64,000 nt of DNA, from assembly GCA_905250025.1 (NCBI GenBank), contig CAJNOJ010000209.1, forward strand, positions 1 to 64,000, written 5' to 3'. A model generated the notes under the pieces. It worked only from the letters and a program-made list of their open reading frames with translations, made no database searches and had not been told where the DNA came from. This DNA is from Adineta ricciae. Lineage: Eukaryota > Rotifera > Eurotatoria > Adinetida > Adinetidae. Position numbers and translations under genes: made by a program. Shown here one piece after another: positions 35,501 through 46,988 of this stretch (position 1 is the first letter of the stretch; each line of letters opens with the position of its first letter).

Positions 35501-38391
35501 ACGCATGTGTTCAACAAAATTTTATCGTTTTGAATTGTTTACGTGAACATTTTCCACGTGCTTTTAACCTTCATCAAACCGATGGATTTAATAATACAGC
35601 AAGTGGATTGTTATTCTGGTCAATAGGAGAAAAAACAACATTGGCAAAAGATGAACTTCGAGGATTGATTAAATCCGAGAAACAATTGGATTGTTTATGT
35701 AATTATGATAATGAAATCGCAAGAAATCCTTTGTCGTTCGGACATGTGTCTTCAGAAAACAACAAATCGGCATATCCACCGATAAGAACAAGCCAAATAC
35801 GAACCTCACCACTGATTCATGCCGTTGTTCATAATAATTTTGAACTAGTCAAATTTTTGTTAGAATCGAATGCGGACGTGAACTTCACAGATGAAGATAA
35901 ACAAACACCATTGATGCACGCTGTTCGAAAGGTAAATACGATTGATTATTCGACGAATTTACGAAATTTCATGTGCTTTGCTTTAGAATGATATCGACCT
36001 AGTGAAACTTCTTTTGAATAAAACCCACTCAATCGAAACTACCGAGTCATCTAACAAACGAGCTGTTAGAGCGCCTCGAAGATCATTTGCTCCAAAGCAC
36101 AGACGACTTAACTTCTATTTTGGTGCGAAGATACATCGTGCGGCAAATCATTCGGATAAAGCGTCAGCGAATAAAAGATCCAGAGAATTTCAAATGACAT
36201 CAAAAATTGATTTAAACGCTCTCGATAGAAATGGTCGCAGTTGCATTCATCATCTAATTCAACCGTTCATCCATGGTTCCTATCGAAATAACTTGGAAAT
36301 TCTTCATTTACTTCATTCCTGCGGCGCTACGTTAACCATCGCAGATCGTTCAGGTCTCACCCCATTACAATACAGTACACAAAATCATTACCAACATTTA
36401 TACGAAGAGTTATCGAAACTAGTTTACAATAAACCAGCCTCTATCCGATCGTTAGCAAACACATTTACAGTCGTTGATCCGAACAAAAATCTTTTCGGTG
36501 ACAAGCCCGACTTTTACCGTGATGCTCAAAAATTAATCGACGATTACATTTCCATACATACCGCGAAAACACATAATGCTGCCTATCAAGTCGATCGTGC
36601 GTCGGGAATGAGCTTAATTGGTACAGTTCTCATAGATGCCGATAAAAACGAACCATACGATGTTCGTCTGACAAAAATCGATGTTAATTACGGTCGATAC
36701 GGTCTGTACAATTTCTACCGTATGCAAATCATCGTACACAAGAGTAAATCGAATTTGTATTTCTTGTTTACACATTGGGGACGAATCGGTGATGCAGAAG
36801 GTCAACATCAACTGACGCCATTTTCCACCTTGGATGAATGTCGAAAGGAATTTTTGAAAGTGTTCCGAGAAAAGACCGGCAATGCATGGAAGGATACGGA
36901 CCAGTTTGTACCGAAAGCAAAGAAATATACCTTGGTGAAATTGAGCGATCGAGAAATAAAGAAACATTCGACTGTCCCAATTGATTTTCATCGTTTACAA
37001 GCAGAAAATCAACATCCACCAACGAAAATTCAATCATCTGCGCACGAAACGCTAATGCGAACATTGATCAGCCGCGAAGCAATGCGAACTAATCTTCACA
37101 AAACTCAACTCGATGTAGAATGGATGCCTGTTTCACAATTGAAGCGTGAAACACTGGAAAGAGCACGAGATTTACTAATCAAAATCAAGGAAAAACTCGA
37201 TGAACAGGAGAAACTCAACAAAGATAGTCCAACTAACAAAACAGCCGATCAGAAACAGGAATTACAACAGATTCTCGAAGCAATCTATCAATATACAAAT
37301 GAATACTATACATTAGTTCCTTTAAATGGTTACTCCGATGAAAAATTACCCATTCTTAATGACGAATCGCAATTAAAACAACAAGAAAAAATGCTCGATG
37401 ATCTGTTCGATCTAGAATTATCCTATAAGATTCTTTTAGGAGCACAAGCGAATTTGAAATCGATCTCTCCGTTAGATTATCTGTACAAATCGATAAACTG
37501 TCAATTCGAAGCGATGAATCAAAACGATCAAGATTCACAGTTGATTTTGAGATATATTTGGGCGAGTTCACCACAAATCGACGTCGAACAGATTTTCAAA
37601 ATTGCCCGACCGAAAGAGGATGAGCGATTGAGAAAACGGAACGTTAACAATCACTTTTTACTATGGCATGGAACCAATATTTGCAATTTAATCAGCATAC
37701 TCTCGCGAGGTAATTTCAGCGATGTGGAATTGCGTGTAAATCACACTCTCTGTTTAGGCCTTCTTGTTGGACCATTGGTTGCAACGGCAACTGGAAGTTT
37801 ATTCGGAACGGTAAGAGAGAGAAGAATTTTGAAAACAAGAATGAGTTGTGATGAATTGAATGTGCTTTGTAGGGAATATATACAGCAGATGTGTTTGCGA
37901 AAAGTCTTGGCTATTGTTCGGGTGTTAAGGACAACGATCAAGAACGATGCTTTATGCTCCTATGTGAAGTTGCGTTAGGAAATATGAAGGAAGTTGGTAT
38001 ACAGAAAATTCAAAGCAATAATGATGATGAAGATGAAAATGAGGAAGAGGAAGAAGAGGAAGAGGAAGAACAAGAAGAAGAAGAAGAAGAAGAAGACGAT
38101 GTTAATGATGCTAAATTAGATCTAAAAAAATATCAAAGTCGAAAAGGTGTCGGTCGAAATACACCCGATCCTAAGCATACAATTGTTCGTGATGATGGTA
38201 CGTGCAAAAGTTTCCTTTCCTTTCTGCGAATCATATTTGTTTGCGTCATCTTAGGTGTACAAATCCCACTTGGGCGATTGATTCCAAACAAGCAAGCGTC
38301 ACAAGGTTACTACGGTCTCAATTACAATGAGTATATTGTTTATGATGAAGCCCAAGTTGCTCTTCGATACCTTGTTCAATTTCGCCGCTAG
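29522..38391 (+). CDS. Ankyrin-WGR-PARP poly(ADP-ribose) polymerase, 24 exons
   Basis: Exons: 29522-29581, 29659-29766, 29829-29882, 29936-30647, 30704-30793, 30852-30966, 31017-31134, 31193-31356, 31413-31497, 31553-31666, 31725-31853, 31908-31985, 32036-32199, 32248-32476, 32528-33115, 33171-33218, 33273-33545, 33595-33702, 33756-34784, 34837-35931, 35987-37709, 37758-37810, 37873-38197, 38255-38391; 7,599 nt, 2,532 residues. Order: Ser/Asp- and Lys-rich nuclear-type N-terminus; a possible BAH-like module near residues 125-225; many ankyrin repeats (about 380-1,900); WGR domain (THWGRIGD, W2051); PARP regulatory helices; catalytic domain. The H-Y-E triad is present: H2348 (LLWHGT), Y2382 (GIYTAD), E2513 (NEYIVYDEAQV), predicting polymer-forming activity with NAD. 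The architecture resembles nematode PME-5 rather than vertebrate tankyrase, which has SAM and no WGR. An acidic insert interrupts the catalytic fold. Confidence 0.92.
38023..38100 (+). repeat. GAA/GAG/GAT low-complexity tract coding an acidic insert in the PARP catalytic domain
   Basis: A purine-rich microsatellite-like tract in exon 23 codes for a run of about 25 Glu/Asp residues. It sits between the conserved VALGNMKEV segment and the GVGRNTPDP segment, where PARP1-type enzymes have a short basic loop. Confidence 0.9.
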
Positions 38392-38474
38392 AAATTTTCG
38401 AGGATTTTAACCAAGAATACTCTTTTTATTTAGCAGAAAAATATAATAAATATGAACTTATATCAGACATGTGT

Positions 38475-39663
38475 TTAGCTTTCCAGATTATCAAATATTG
38501 CATCAAAAGAACTATCATCGAAGTCGAATTTAGGCATGGTTTCTGATGTATCTATTTTACTATTTGCATGTCGAAATTGGCCTGCGGATGTGACTAGACT
38601 TTGCCAATTGTACGTTTGTTTCGTTGAAGTTAAGTCAGGAAGGTTATTGTCATTTGGATTGTTTGGATGAGAATCTGTGTCTTCGTCGTCAGGTTTTTTT
38701 TCGTCCCAAGCTGACCAAGAGATAGATGGAAATTGTTTGATAGGCGAGAGTTTACTTGAAAGAAAAACAATGATTCTTTATCGTTGAGTAAAGATTCAAT
38801 CGATGTCTTACGTTTCTTGAGGTCGAGGATTGTTCAATAAGCGAGACATAAGAGAGTCATTTATTAATCCCGGTTGAATCTGTGGATTTGGTAAAGGTAT
38901 TGATGGTTCGATTGGTCTCTTAGATGGTATAGGTTCACGTTTTTGAAATGTCGGTGGGATAAAATGGGATGATTTCGATATTTTTGTTATATAATTTTCA
39001 TGGTTTTCATTGTCATCATCATAAGCACTGCGTTTCATGGCTGTGGTCATTCCCGCATATCCCCATTGATTTGGATTATGTCGTTCTAATGAGGACATAG
39101 TAGTAGGAAGAGGAGGAGGTGGTTCAGGCTTCGGTACTAAACGCGGCGGAACGAATCCCTAAATTGATCCAGTAAATGAAAGATTTTTTCACGAACTTTC
39201 GAATACTTACTGCTGACTTTGGTCTGTTTTTCGTCGTTGGATCGTTGACAGCATAACTCGGTCGAGGGCATGGCTGATCATTAAGATTGCTCTCTTCAAC
39301 ACTGATAAGATACCGATCAGTTTCGAATTCTCTTCCCGGTTGAATCTTTCGTCCAGAAGAAAAAAGATAACGGGAGTCACAATTCGACACTACTTACATC
39401 GTCAATACTTGAATAAAACACCACATCAATTTCATGTTTACCCGCCGATATCAACCGAGCCTAAAATATCTCATTCAACCACCAACCCAACACATTTCTA
39501 GTCATACCGAGTTCAAAGTCGGACGTGGAACTAAATATCCATCTAACCATAGTTTCACTTTCTTCGTCTTCTGTTCTGTGTATAAAACCTAATAACTTTC
39601 ATCGCAATTCATCTCTTCAAAAACCGTTTTCATTACGATACTTACCGGTATCTGATTAGTCAT
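38475..39663 (-). CDS. Short ZGRF1/Mte1-type protein (DUF2439 domain), 6 exons
   Basis: Minus-strand exons in transcript order: 39646-39663, 39508-39588, 39398-39460, 39211-39345, 38812-39158, 38475-38754; 924 nt, 307 residues. The first ~95 residues match the N-terminal DUF2439 module of human ZGRF1 and yeast Mte1: VLYTEQKTKKVKLWLDG, and PGREFETDRYLISVEE (human has PGDDLESDRYLITVEE). From family knowledge this module belongs to D-loop and fork-processing factors that work with Mph1/FANCM-type helicases. The rest is low-complexity, with proline-rich and acidic patches and no GRF zinc finger or helicase, so it is far shorter than human ZGRF1 and closer in size to yeast Mte1. EEPD1 lies 170 bp upstream on the same strand. 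Confidence 0.8.
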
Positions 39664-39833
39664 TGTTTCTATCGAAACGAAATCTAAAGTAGTACAGGTA
39701 ACAAATGTTTTTCTTATAAAAAGATTCTGATTTATAGATTAAAACAAAAAAAGTATTGCTTTACAAAATAAACAATATCAAGCAAACCCAGAGATATTAA
39801 CAAAAAAAAAATTTATAAGAATTCGATTGCACA

Positions 39834-41508
39834 TCAACGCGAATGTCCATCATTATCTTGGGCAAGATCAAATTCAGTCCAAATGGGACAATGATCACTG
39901 ACTAAACCACCCCAGGTCCAACCAGCAGGTATCCACATACTTGTTAAATTCTCTCGAATTACACCCGATTTATCTTAAAAGACAAAAAGTTGTTTCTGGA
40001 AATTTATTATCGACGAACTTTACTTGTACTCAATGCTTTGACTTCAGTGGAAAGCCAAATGTTATCTGCACATGTTGAACCTTGTGGTGTTTTCAAACTG
40101 ATGTTTGTATTCTGTTGAATAACATACGAATAGTTTCGTTGGACTAATGCAGCAAATTCCGATGCAGTTGGTGCGAGATTAAAGTCACCAAAAATGATTG
40201 TATGTTTTTGTTCTAAATAGGAAAGATTTGATGGTTGTTTTAGTAGATTGACAACTTACCAATAGTATCACTCATCGCTTCCGCTAAAATCGACAACGAT
40301 AAAGCTTCATCTTTCGTTCGTTCGTTTTCGTTTTCATCCAGTCGTCGTGCTTTCAAATGGACATTAACAAAAACAAATTCATATTTGTCATAGATACGAA
40401 AGATAACAATAAAAGGTAAACGTGTAAAATAATTCTTTATTGGTAATAATGATGATTTTCTCAATTCAATACCAATTGATTCATCATAGATAAAACCGAG
40501 ATATTCACTACTCTAAACAATGCAAAACACAATTGTTTTTGCGCTACTTTTCATAGGTTAGTCTTACTTGGAACATTCGGCCAGAGACATCACTAACTGT
40601 GTATTTCCATTGACCATTATGACGATGTGGCCAATCTTTAATCAACGGTATCGTTGGATTATTCAATTCTTCAACTATATATCCGAGTGCTTCCCGATTT
40701 CCTATTTCTTGGATACCAATAACTGAAAAACTGAGAAGGAAAATCGTTGACGAGAGAGAAAGGATATTCGTGTTTTTACTTATGCTCGAGTATAGTTCGA
40801 CAAATAACTTCTCGTACACCTGGATTTTGCACTTTTTCATTAGTTAATTGTTGTAAATTCCAAGAAGCAAAACGCAAAATTGTTTGTTTACTTTCATAGA
40901 CTGACGAAGGTCGTTGAGGATTTAATGTAAGAAGTATTGTTTGTAACTCCGGTGGTAAAGTTTCTAATAACAATGATGCCATAGAAAGTGAATCAGACGT
41001 TGTATTATTATTTCTGTTCAATGATGGATAGAGATTATGAACCGATGGATCGAGTATTGAGGATTCACTGACTGATGTTGGTAAGCGTCGATATTCGACG
41101 GTAACATAAGCACGAATACTTGCTAGAATGACATAGTCAATTCCTTTGATGTTTAGTAAGTCTTCGATGAAACGAAATGGACCTTTTCGTTCACGTCGTT
41201 GGAGAATTCGCTTGATCAGAATTGGTGTTAGACCAGGAATAGTCAATAATTGGTTGTAGGTAGCTGTGTTTAGATTAATCAAATCATGTTTATTATCGTA
41301 GATTTGTTGAGATAGACAATCTATGGTAATATCAGGTCGAATGCGATCGAAGAGGTCAGGATGAATTCCATTGATATATAAAAGTTCGTTGACACGCTTA
41401 AAACCATGATTTAACTGACGATATCGAAGAATATCTTGTGCGATTCGACGAGTTATACCCGGTAACAATAATAATTCATCTTCCGTTGCTGTATTCAGAT
41501 TGATTGAA

Positions 41509-41540
<32 letters not shown>

Positions 41541-41684
41541 TACATTGATTGGAAGAATTGCTTGTGGTTGATCGAACTTTGATCTGGGCAGAAAATATCG
41601 ACGACGATGTTGATGAGGAGGACTGGATATCGAACTCGTTTCACCTGATGTTGGAAAGCAACTATTTATGCCACCCATCGCCAA
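39834..41684 (-). CDS. EEPD1: Endonuclease/exonuclease/phosphatase family domain protein 1, 5 exons
   Basis: Minus-strand exons: 40780-41684, 40568-40730, 40260-40512, 40024-40212, 39834-39973; 1,650 nt, 549 residues (human about 569). Two helix-hairpin-helix modules (INLNTATEDELLLLPGIT and LINLNTATYNQLLTIPGLT) precede an EEP nuclease domain. The domain begins at LRFASWNLQQL and includes GVREVICRTIL, GIQEIGNREAL (catalytic Glu), FVNVHLKA, FGDFNLAP and the terminal VSDHCP. These are the canonical EEP residues. In vertebrates EEPD1 is a 5' nuclease linked to resection at stalled forks; a cholesterol-efflux role is also reported. A run of about 10 Asn from an AAT repeat precedes the first HhH module. 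Confidence 0.93.
41511..41541 (-). repeat. AAT trinucleotide repeat coding poly-Asn in EEPD1
   Basis: About ten consecutive AAT codons (TTA on the plus strand) just before the first helix-hairpin-helix module. Likely length-variable. Confidence 0.9.
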
Positions 41685-42370
41685 ATATCAATAATAAGAG
41701 ACGTTCGCACGTGCTAGTTCTTTCTTTATCTAAAAACAAATGACAGAAGTTGTGGATTTGTTCCTACTCTTCGCAATACAACGATCGGCTAACGCATGGA
41801 TGAATCATAGAACATAGATCGATGTTCTATGCCGACGTGTGATGAATACAACTGACGCCTATTATTTATATAAGTCAGAAGATGAATGTTTTTGGACGTC
41901 GAAGGCATGATAAATACGATTGCAAGACAGAAGAGAAAGGGATAAAAAGTTAGTAAGATTATGTTTTTTTCGTCGTACGGAATAATAAAAGTGTCATAAA
42001 TATATATAAACAATCAGGATGAAATCTATTCCGTTTACGATCTCATATCGTTTCTTTTCGCAGTAGTAGTAGTACTAGTAGGCAAATCATACCCTCTTCT
42101 GATAATGCATCGAAGTGTATACGTCTATATTTTTGCTTTTTTAAATATCAATGAATGACATATGTCTAATGACGAGATTTATAAGCGAACGAGAAAAAAA
42201 GAGAGAAAATCGAGAAGAAAAATATGTGCGAGTGTACATCGAGAAAAAAAAACAATTTGATTGACACGAAAGAAAAAGAGTTTGATTAAAACAACAAAAA
42301 TAAAAAAAAAATCTTCCACAAGCAAAACACAGGAGAGGAGTTTACTAATAGCTAATCACACAAAAATAAT
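41685..42370. other. Intergenic spacer upstream of EEPD1
   Basis: No supported gene. Contains A-rich runs near 42190-42320 and TA-rich stretches; presumably the EEPD1 5' region and the 3' region of the small minus-strand gene that follows. Confidence 0.45.
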
Positions 42371-42700
42371 CTATCTCGAAGTCAAATTATGTCTACTACA
42401 AACCACAGTACCGCCACGACTTTCACAAAGTCTATGCGCTGCACAATTTGATGACTGGTCACGGAGTTTTTTGTTTGTCTGAAGGCATTCGTAACAACTA
42501 AAATACATATAAAAGCTGATGAAGCTGATTGCAACCAAAACGACGCTAATTAGCCGGTTCGTCGCTGTTGAGCAAGACAAATACGGTACGCACAATCGAG
42601 ATGATTCATCTGCTGGGATTTCTTCATCAAAACTATTCCCAGGTTGAGTACTTGAAAATATCGGCCATCTCACAGTACTCTTTGCATCGCAAAATTTCAT
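42371..42700 (-). CDS. Possible small single-pass membrane protein (109 aa)
   Basis: An ATG-started minus-strand frame of 109 residues. It has a Cys-containing N-terminal half, one hydrophobic helix (LISVVLVAISFISFYMYF) near residues 50-67, and a short Cys-containing tail. No homologue is recognised and no splice partner was found. Codon composition is not obviously random, but a chance open frame cannot be excluded. Confidence 0.35.
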   Translation of the reverse strand: MKFCDAKSTVRWPIFSSTQPGNSFDEEIPADESSRLCVPYLSCSTATNRLISVVLVAISFISFYMYFSCYECLQTNKKLRDQSSNCAAHRLCESRGGTVVCSRHNLTSR

Positions 42701-44107
42701 TCTACCTGATCGTCGTCAAAGCAAAACAACGATTCGATAATTCACCATAAAACAATGCATAACTTACTTAATAAAAGAAACAAACAAGCGATGTATATTT
42801 TCAACATCAAAGATGTTTTTTTTTCGATGAAGTCTAAATGAAATTAAACAAGGGAAAAAATTTTAATGTACATTATACAGCATGGCAAAAAAGCGAAAGA
42901 TTTTGTTTCTCTTCTGTTTATATAGACAGAACTCGATTGAGAATAGTTTGCACATCTTTGTACTTCAGATGAAAAGAAAGAAAAACGTCAATAATCTTCA
43001 CCTTCAAGACTTCAAGTGATCACTACGAGATGATGCTTATGTCACATAGAAGATCGGTTTTTAAACTGTGAAGAAAATCAATCAGTTAATCATTAACCCC
43101 ATGCTCGACTTATTTCGAAAAACAAAGAATCTATCCCTTAGATTGCTGTTCGCTACTAAAATATGAGCAGAGCTGTCGTAACGCAAACTCTTTTATACAT
43201 CTCATCAATTGATGCGTGCGCAACTGTCAAATCTCAACGAAATATAAGGGTAATATAAAGCTCTAAAGTCTACATTATAAACTTAATCAGATTCTTTCCT
43301 ATAAGTTAGAAGTTTTACAGGCCATATTGAAATAAAACAAATAAAACCTTTACCTATAATAATTTATTTGACATTTTAGTGCCTGACTTGACTAGAGAGA
43401 CAGAAAAGCGAAGCGAAACGAAACGAACGAATAGGATATTTCCCAACAATGGATGCCACTCATCACAAATCGATATTCACTTCAATAGAGAACACTAGGC
43501 AATATTCTAGTCGTCATCTAGCGACATCTGTAAGAATGGACAAATACATCTCATGTATTTCTCGTCAAATATTTGAACGATGGGAACGTTTCTACTTGTT
43601 GAGATCAGGTTGACAAACGATACTTCAATTCACTTCGAAAGCTACATTACACGAAAGTTCTAAGGAGTAACAAAAAACCAGTGGCGACATTATCAAGGTC
43701 GTTATGATTCACCGATAGATAAACACTAACCAATGAAATTAACCGTCTTAGCCCTCGTCTCGTTTCTGTGTTCGTTCATTTTCACATAATATCAGTTGTG
43801 TTTTCCAATATTCGTTCACTTTGAACTAACGCTTTGTATATACAAAAACTTGCTTGAATAATGAAAGGGTAAATAATCATTCCAGTTTTCTCTCGAAACA
43901 AACAATCATCTCATATTCAAGATCATGACTGTGATTGAATCACATTTACTTTTATCTCAATAATAAAACAGTAGATTCGCACTTTTTTCTTTCTTTCTGT
44001 CAAGATAACAAATCTCTATACACACATATACTTTTTCATCTTCTAGTCTTTTGTCATTATTCATCGTTCTCTGCACTGAAATCAATTCGATATTTTCAAC
44101 GTGCGAT
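42701..44107. other. Intergenic region
   Basis: AT-rich sequence without a supported gene. The end is pyrimidine-rich, with an acceptor-like cttctag ending at 44046, 61 nt before the next start codon, so an untranslated upstream exon or a trans-spliced leader is possible. Confidence 0.45.
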
Positions 44108-44497
44108 ATGACATCGAAACAATTAGAAGCTGCTTCATCGACGTATTTACGATTAAAAAATGAGCGTGGCCATTGGCACGGTCAAGATCATAATCCTGCT
44201 ATCGATAATTTCGAAGGTGAACGTCATTTAGCCATGATTGAATTACAAAAAGCTTTAGGACAATCAGGAACATCTGCTGATGATATCAAACGTTTGATGG
44301 GTGAGCCCACAAAGATCCTTGATCAGCCTAATGACGTTCTCTTACACGAACTCAAACGTCACAATGAAAACTATCGATACCCTCAAGATACGAAAATCTG
44401 GATTTACGAATGGCGTGGGAATCACGATTTTGTATATTTTCTTGTATCGAAAGATAACAAAGTCATCGAATCAGACTGGTATCAAGCACTCGAATGA
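44108..44497 (+). CDS. Small conserved-looking protein with BamE/SmpA-like fold signature (129 aa)
   Basis: Intronless frame of 129 residues starting at ATG 44108. No signal peptide or membrane segment. The middle reads SADDIKRLMGEPTKIL, then WIYEWRGNHDFVYFLVSKDNKVIESDWYQ. This helix - GxP - beta-beta-beta order, with a terminal V-x-S-x-W, resembles the SmpA/OmlA (BamE) and beta-lactamase-inhibitor-like fold, which is mainly bacterial, though similar short proteins occur in fungi. The resemblance is a pattern judgement, not a search result. No introns, in contrast to most neighbours. Function unknown. Confidence 0.7.
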   Translation: MTSKQLEAASSTYLRLKNERGHWHGQDHNPAIDNFEGERHLAMIELQKALGQSGTSADDIKRLMGEPTKILDQPNDVLLHELKRHNENYRYPQDTKIWIYEWRGNHDFVYFLVSKDNKVIESDWYQALE

Positions 44498-44553
44498 AGA
44501 ATAAGAAAGCCAGTCTACTTGAAACATTTATACACATACATATTTTATTTTAT

Positions 44554-46311
44554 CTATGAATTCTGATTTTTTATCATACGAATAAAAGAATAAACTACAG
44601 CGAGGAAAATAAAAAGAAAAAGTAACACGAAGAAAACGTAGAAGTTTCTCAGATTCGTTTTTGACTTCGACGATTCGGTTAGCTCCTGTTGTTGAAAACT
44701 CAATCGTCGACCATTATTAAATGACGTTCGACGAGCCCCATGAATGTATTCAACGTTAGGTACGGCTTGTTGTACATTTAATGTAGTTCGCCTAAAAGTA
44801 GAACAAATAGTTACACGTGAAAGCAATCCAAACAAACTTTTTTCGTTTCGGTAGACGACGCCGGGTTTCGTACGATGATATGTCCATTTAATCATCGATT
44901 TATCTTACTGATTTTAATTAGACTTCTATTTGCGACTTGTCATCAGTGCAATTATATGTTTTCTTGTCTATGTGTCATCTGAATACTTCTTCAGAGATAT
45001 CCAAAACAAAAGAATATATAGCAACATATGTCGAAAAGATGAGCGCGATTGTTAACAATCGTCATAAACAGGCAAAGTTGTTTACAAGTTGTAACTAACC
45101 CCTGTGAATGTTCTATTTACATTATTAGATTGACTAAATAACAAACGTTCGTACTATTTATCAGAGCAACTGAAGTTGATAAGATTTGTCTTTTCCTTTT
45201 TCTCTCTGAGTATATCAATCGAGATAAGTTGCGAGAAATAGAAAAGTTTCGGTGTCTAAACACATTTAGCATAGACGATGCTATAATCATCATCACACGG
45301 TCTGCTTGTTGTTAGTGCTAGTGGATTATCATCTCTCTTTAGGGAAACGACACGTTGTCAGAATTCATCGATGATAAGAGTGATAAATAAAAGAAAGAAT
45401 AATATCCAGACAAAATACCTACTTATTTAATGTTGTTGTCACTTTCGATGAATCCATTGGTTTGTTTTCACTAGACAATGTCGAATCTATCGAGATTCTA
45501 TTTGTTATATATGTTCTAGAAGAAAAGAAAAAGAAAACATCAGTTTTTCTTAATGTTTGTTCGACAAAAGAAATCTGTTACATGCTTCTTATTTTGTTAA
45601 CATGCTCTCTTTCGCTGCTAACTTAGAAAAAAAACCAAATCTTCCGAACTTTCTTGTAGCGCTTCATGTAAGAATGATATATACACACATATGGTGATCA
45701 AAGGACAGACGTAATTCGAGATAAAACGCAATGGTAGACGAAGGAGAAAAAAAAACGTGAGGACGTGACGAGCGAAGAGGTATGTTGTACGTATTGTACA
45801 CTTACATAAGGAAAGGATCAGAGAGTAAATGATATTTGAAACAGTAAATAAGAGGCAGATAGTTAAAATGTAAAGAATATCTCATTCCGGATTTCAGTGA
45901 TAAGAGAAATCATTGTGACTTGTCATTTATTATTGGGTGGGAGGAACTCCTTGTAAAAAAGAAAAGAAAAACTAAAAAAAAAGAACTGATAAATATTCGG
46001 AAGTACGTAAAAATTTCTTTCATTCTAACACGATTCATGGCTGTTTCTATATGATGCAAGATTTCTCACGAGAGAAAGAGAGGGAAGAAATTCATACGAT
46101 TGAATTGTAACATACCTTACCTGTCTATTGTCACATCTTCATTTTCCTCATTTTGAAACGAATTTTGACGACAGAGACTACTCCACACTGACATCGAATT
46201 TCGACGTCGTAGCATCGTTGAATCACCCGAGTGTCCCATCGACTGGACGAAGTCACTTGCTGGTAAAGTTAATGTCCGTCGGCCATATCGCATCATTTGA
46301 AAAGATCTCAT
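44554..46311 (-). CDS. Unknown tail-anchored membrane protein (173 aa), 3 coding exons
   Basis: Minus-strand exons 46121-46311, 45423-45515 and 44554-44791 join in phase (522 nt, 173 residues) across introns of 605 and 631 nt, ten times longer than is usual in this window. The N-terminal two thirds are polar, basic and Ser-rich (for example MRYGRRTLTLP and TMLRRRNSMSVW). A single hydrophobic helix (FYVFFVLLFLFIFLAVVYSFI) lies about 8 residues from the C terminus, the layout of a tail-anchored protein. RRxS-type sites suggest possible basophilic kinase targets. An acceptor-like ctacag at 46322-46327 (minus strand) suggests an additional 5' non-coding exon. No homologue is recognised. Confidence 0.6.
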
Positions 46312-46988
46312 AGCGTCACTTCTGTAGACAATCTCACGATTAACAAACAAAGGAGATTTTAATCGACAGCATCACTATGGAATGAGATTCACCATCTGTT
46401 GTTTACAGGACATTATTCCGATATAAATCTAGAAGATCTACATAAAGAAGACAAAAGAAGTGTTCTGTTGACTGATCGCGAAAATGATTGTGTTTCTCAC
46501 ATTCGCTGGTGATCTTATCGATATAAGAAAAAAGAAGATATCAATCAATAAATAACATTTATGTCGAGAACGCAAGGTTTTGCTAGTTGCAAGAAGAATA
46601 CTCATTTAACTGCATTCATCTCACCTCGAGTGTGGAATGCAATTCGAGGAGCTTGTTTATTCCGTCATGAATTCGACTTTTCCCCTGATTAATTCTGCTA
46701 CTAAAAATGTGCTACCGATGTTTTCTCAGTGCAAAATGTATCGAAGAAAATGAAAGAGAGAAGATTTTCACAACAAAAAATGCATTTTTATTCATTGAAA
46801 AATGAAATATAAATGAGCATGCGTATTTATATATAAATATATATATATGAGCAAGAAAATAAATAAATGTTTCTTTTTTTAAATCATATTATCATTTGAT
46901 TAATAGAAGAAGAGAAAAATACGAAACAACATTGAGAAATAGATTTTTTTCAAAAAAAATATGTGTCTTTTTTACACTTTTGTGTTTA
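46312..46988. other. Intergenic spacer, AT-rich
   Basis: No coding signal. Includes a TA-rich run at about 46828-46848. Holds the 5' region of the tail-anchored gene and the 3' region of the large secreted-protein gene, both on the minus strand. Confidence 0.5.

Noticed and set aside
29522-38391. Vertebrate-type tankyrase
   Set aside because: A WGR domain and PARP regulatory helices are present and no SAM domain is seen.
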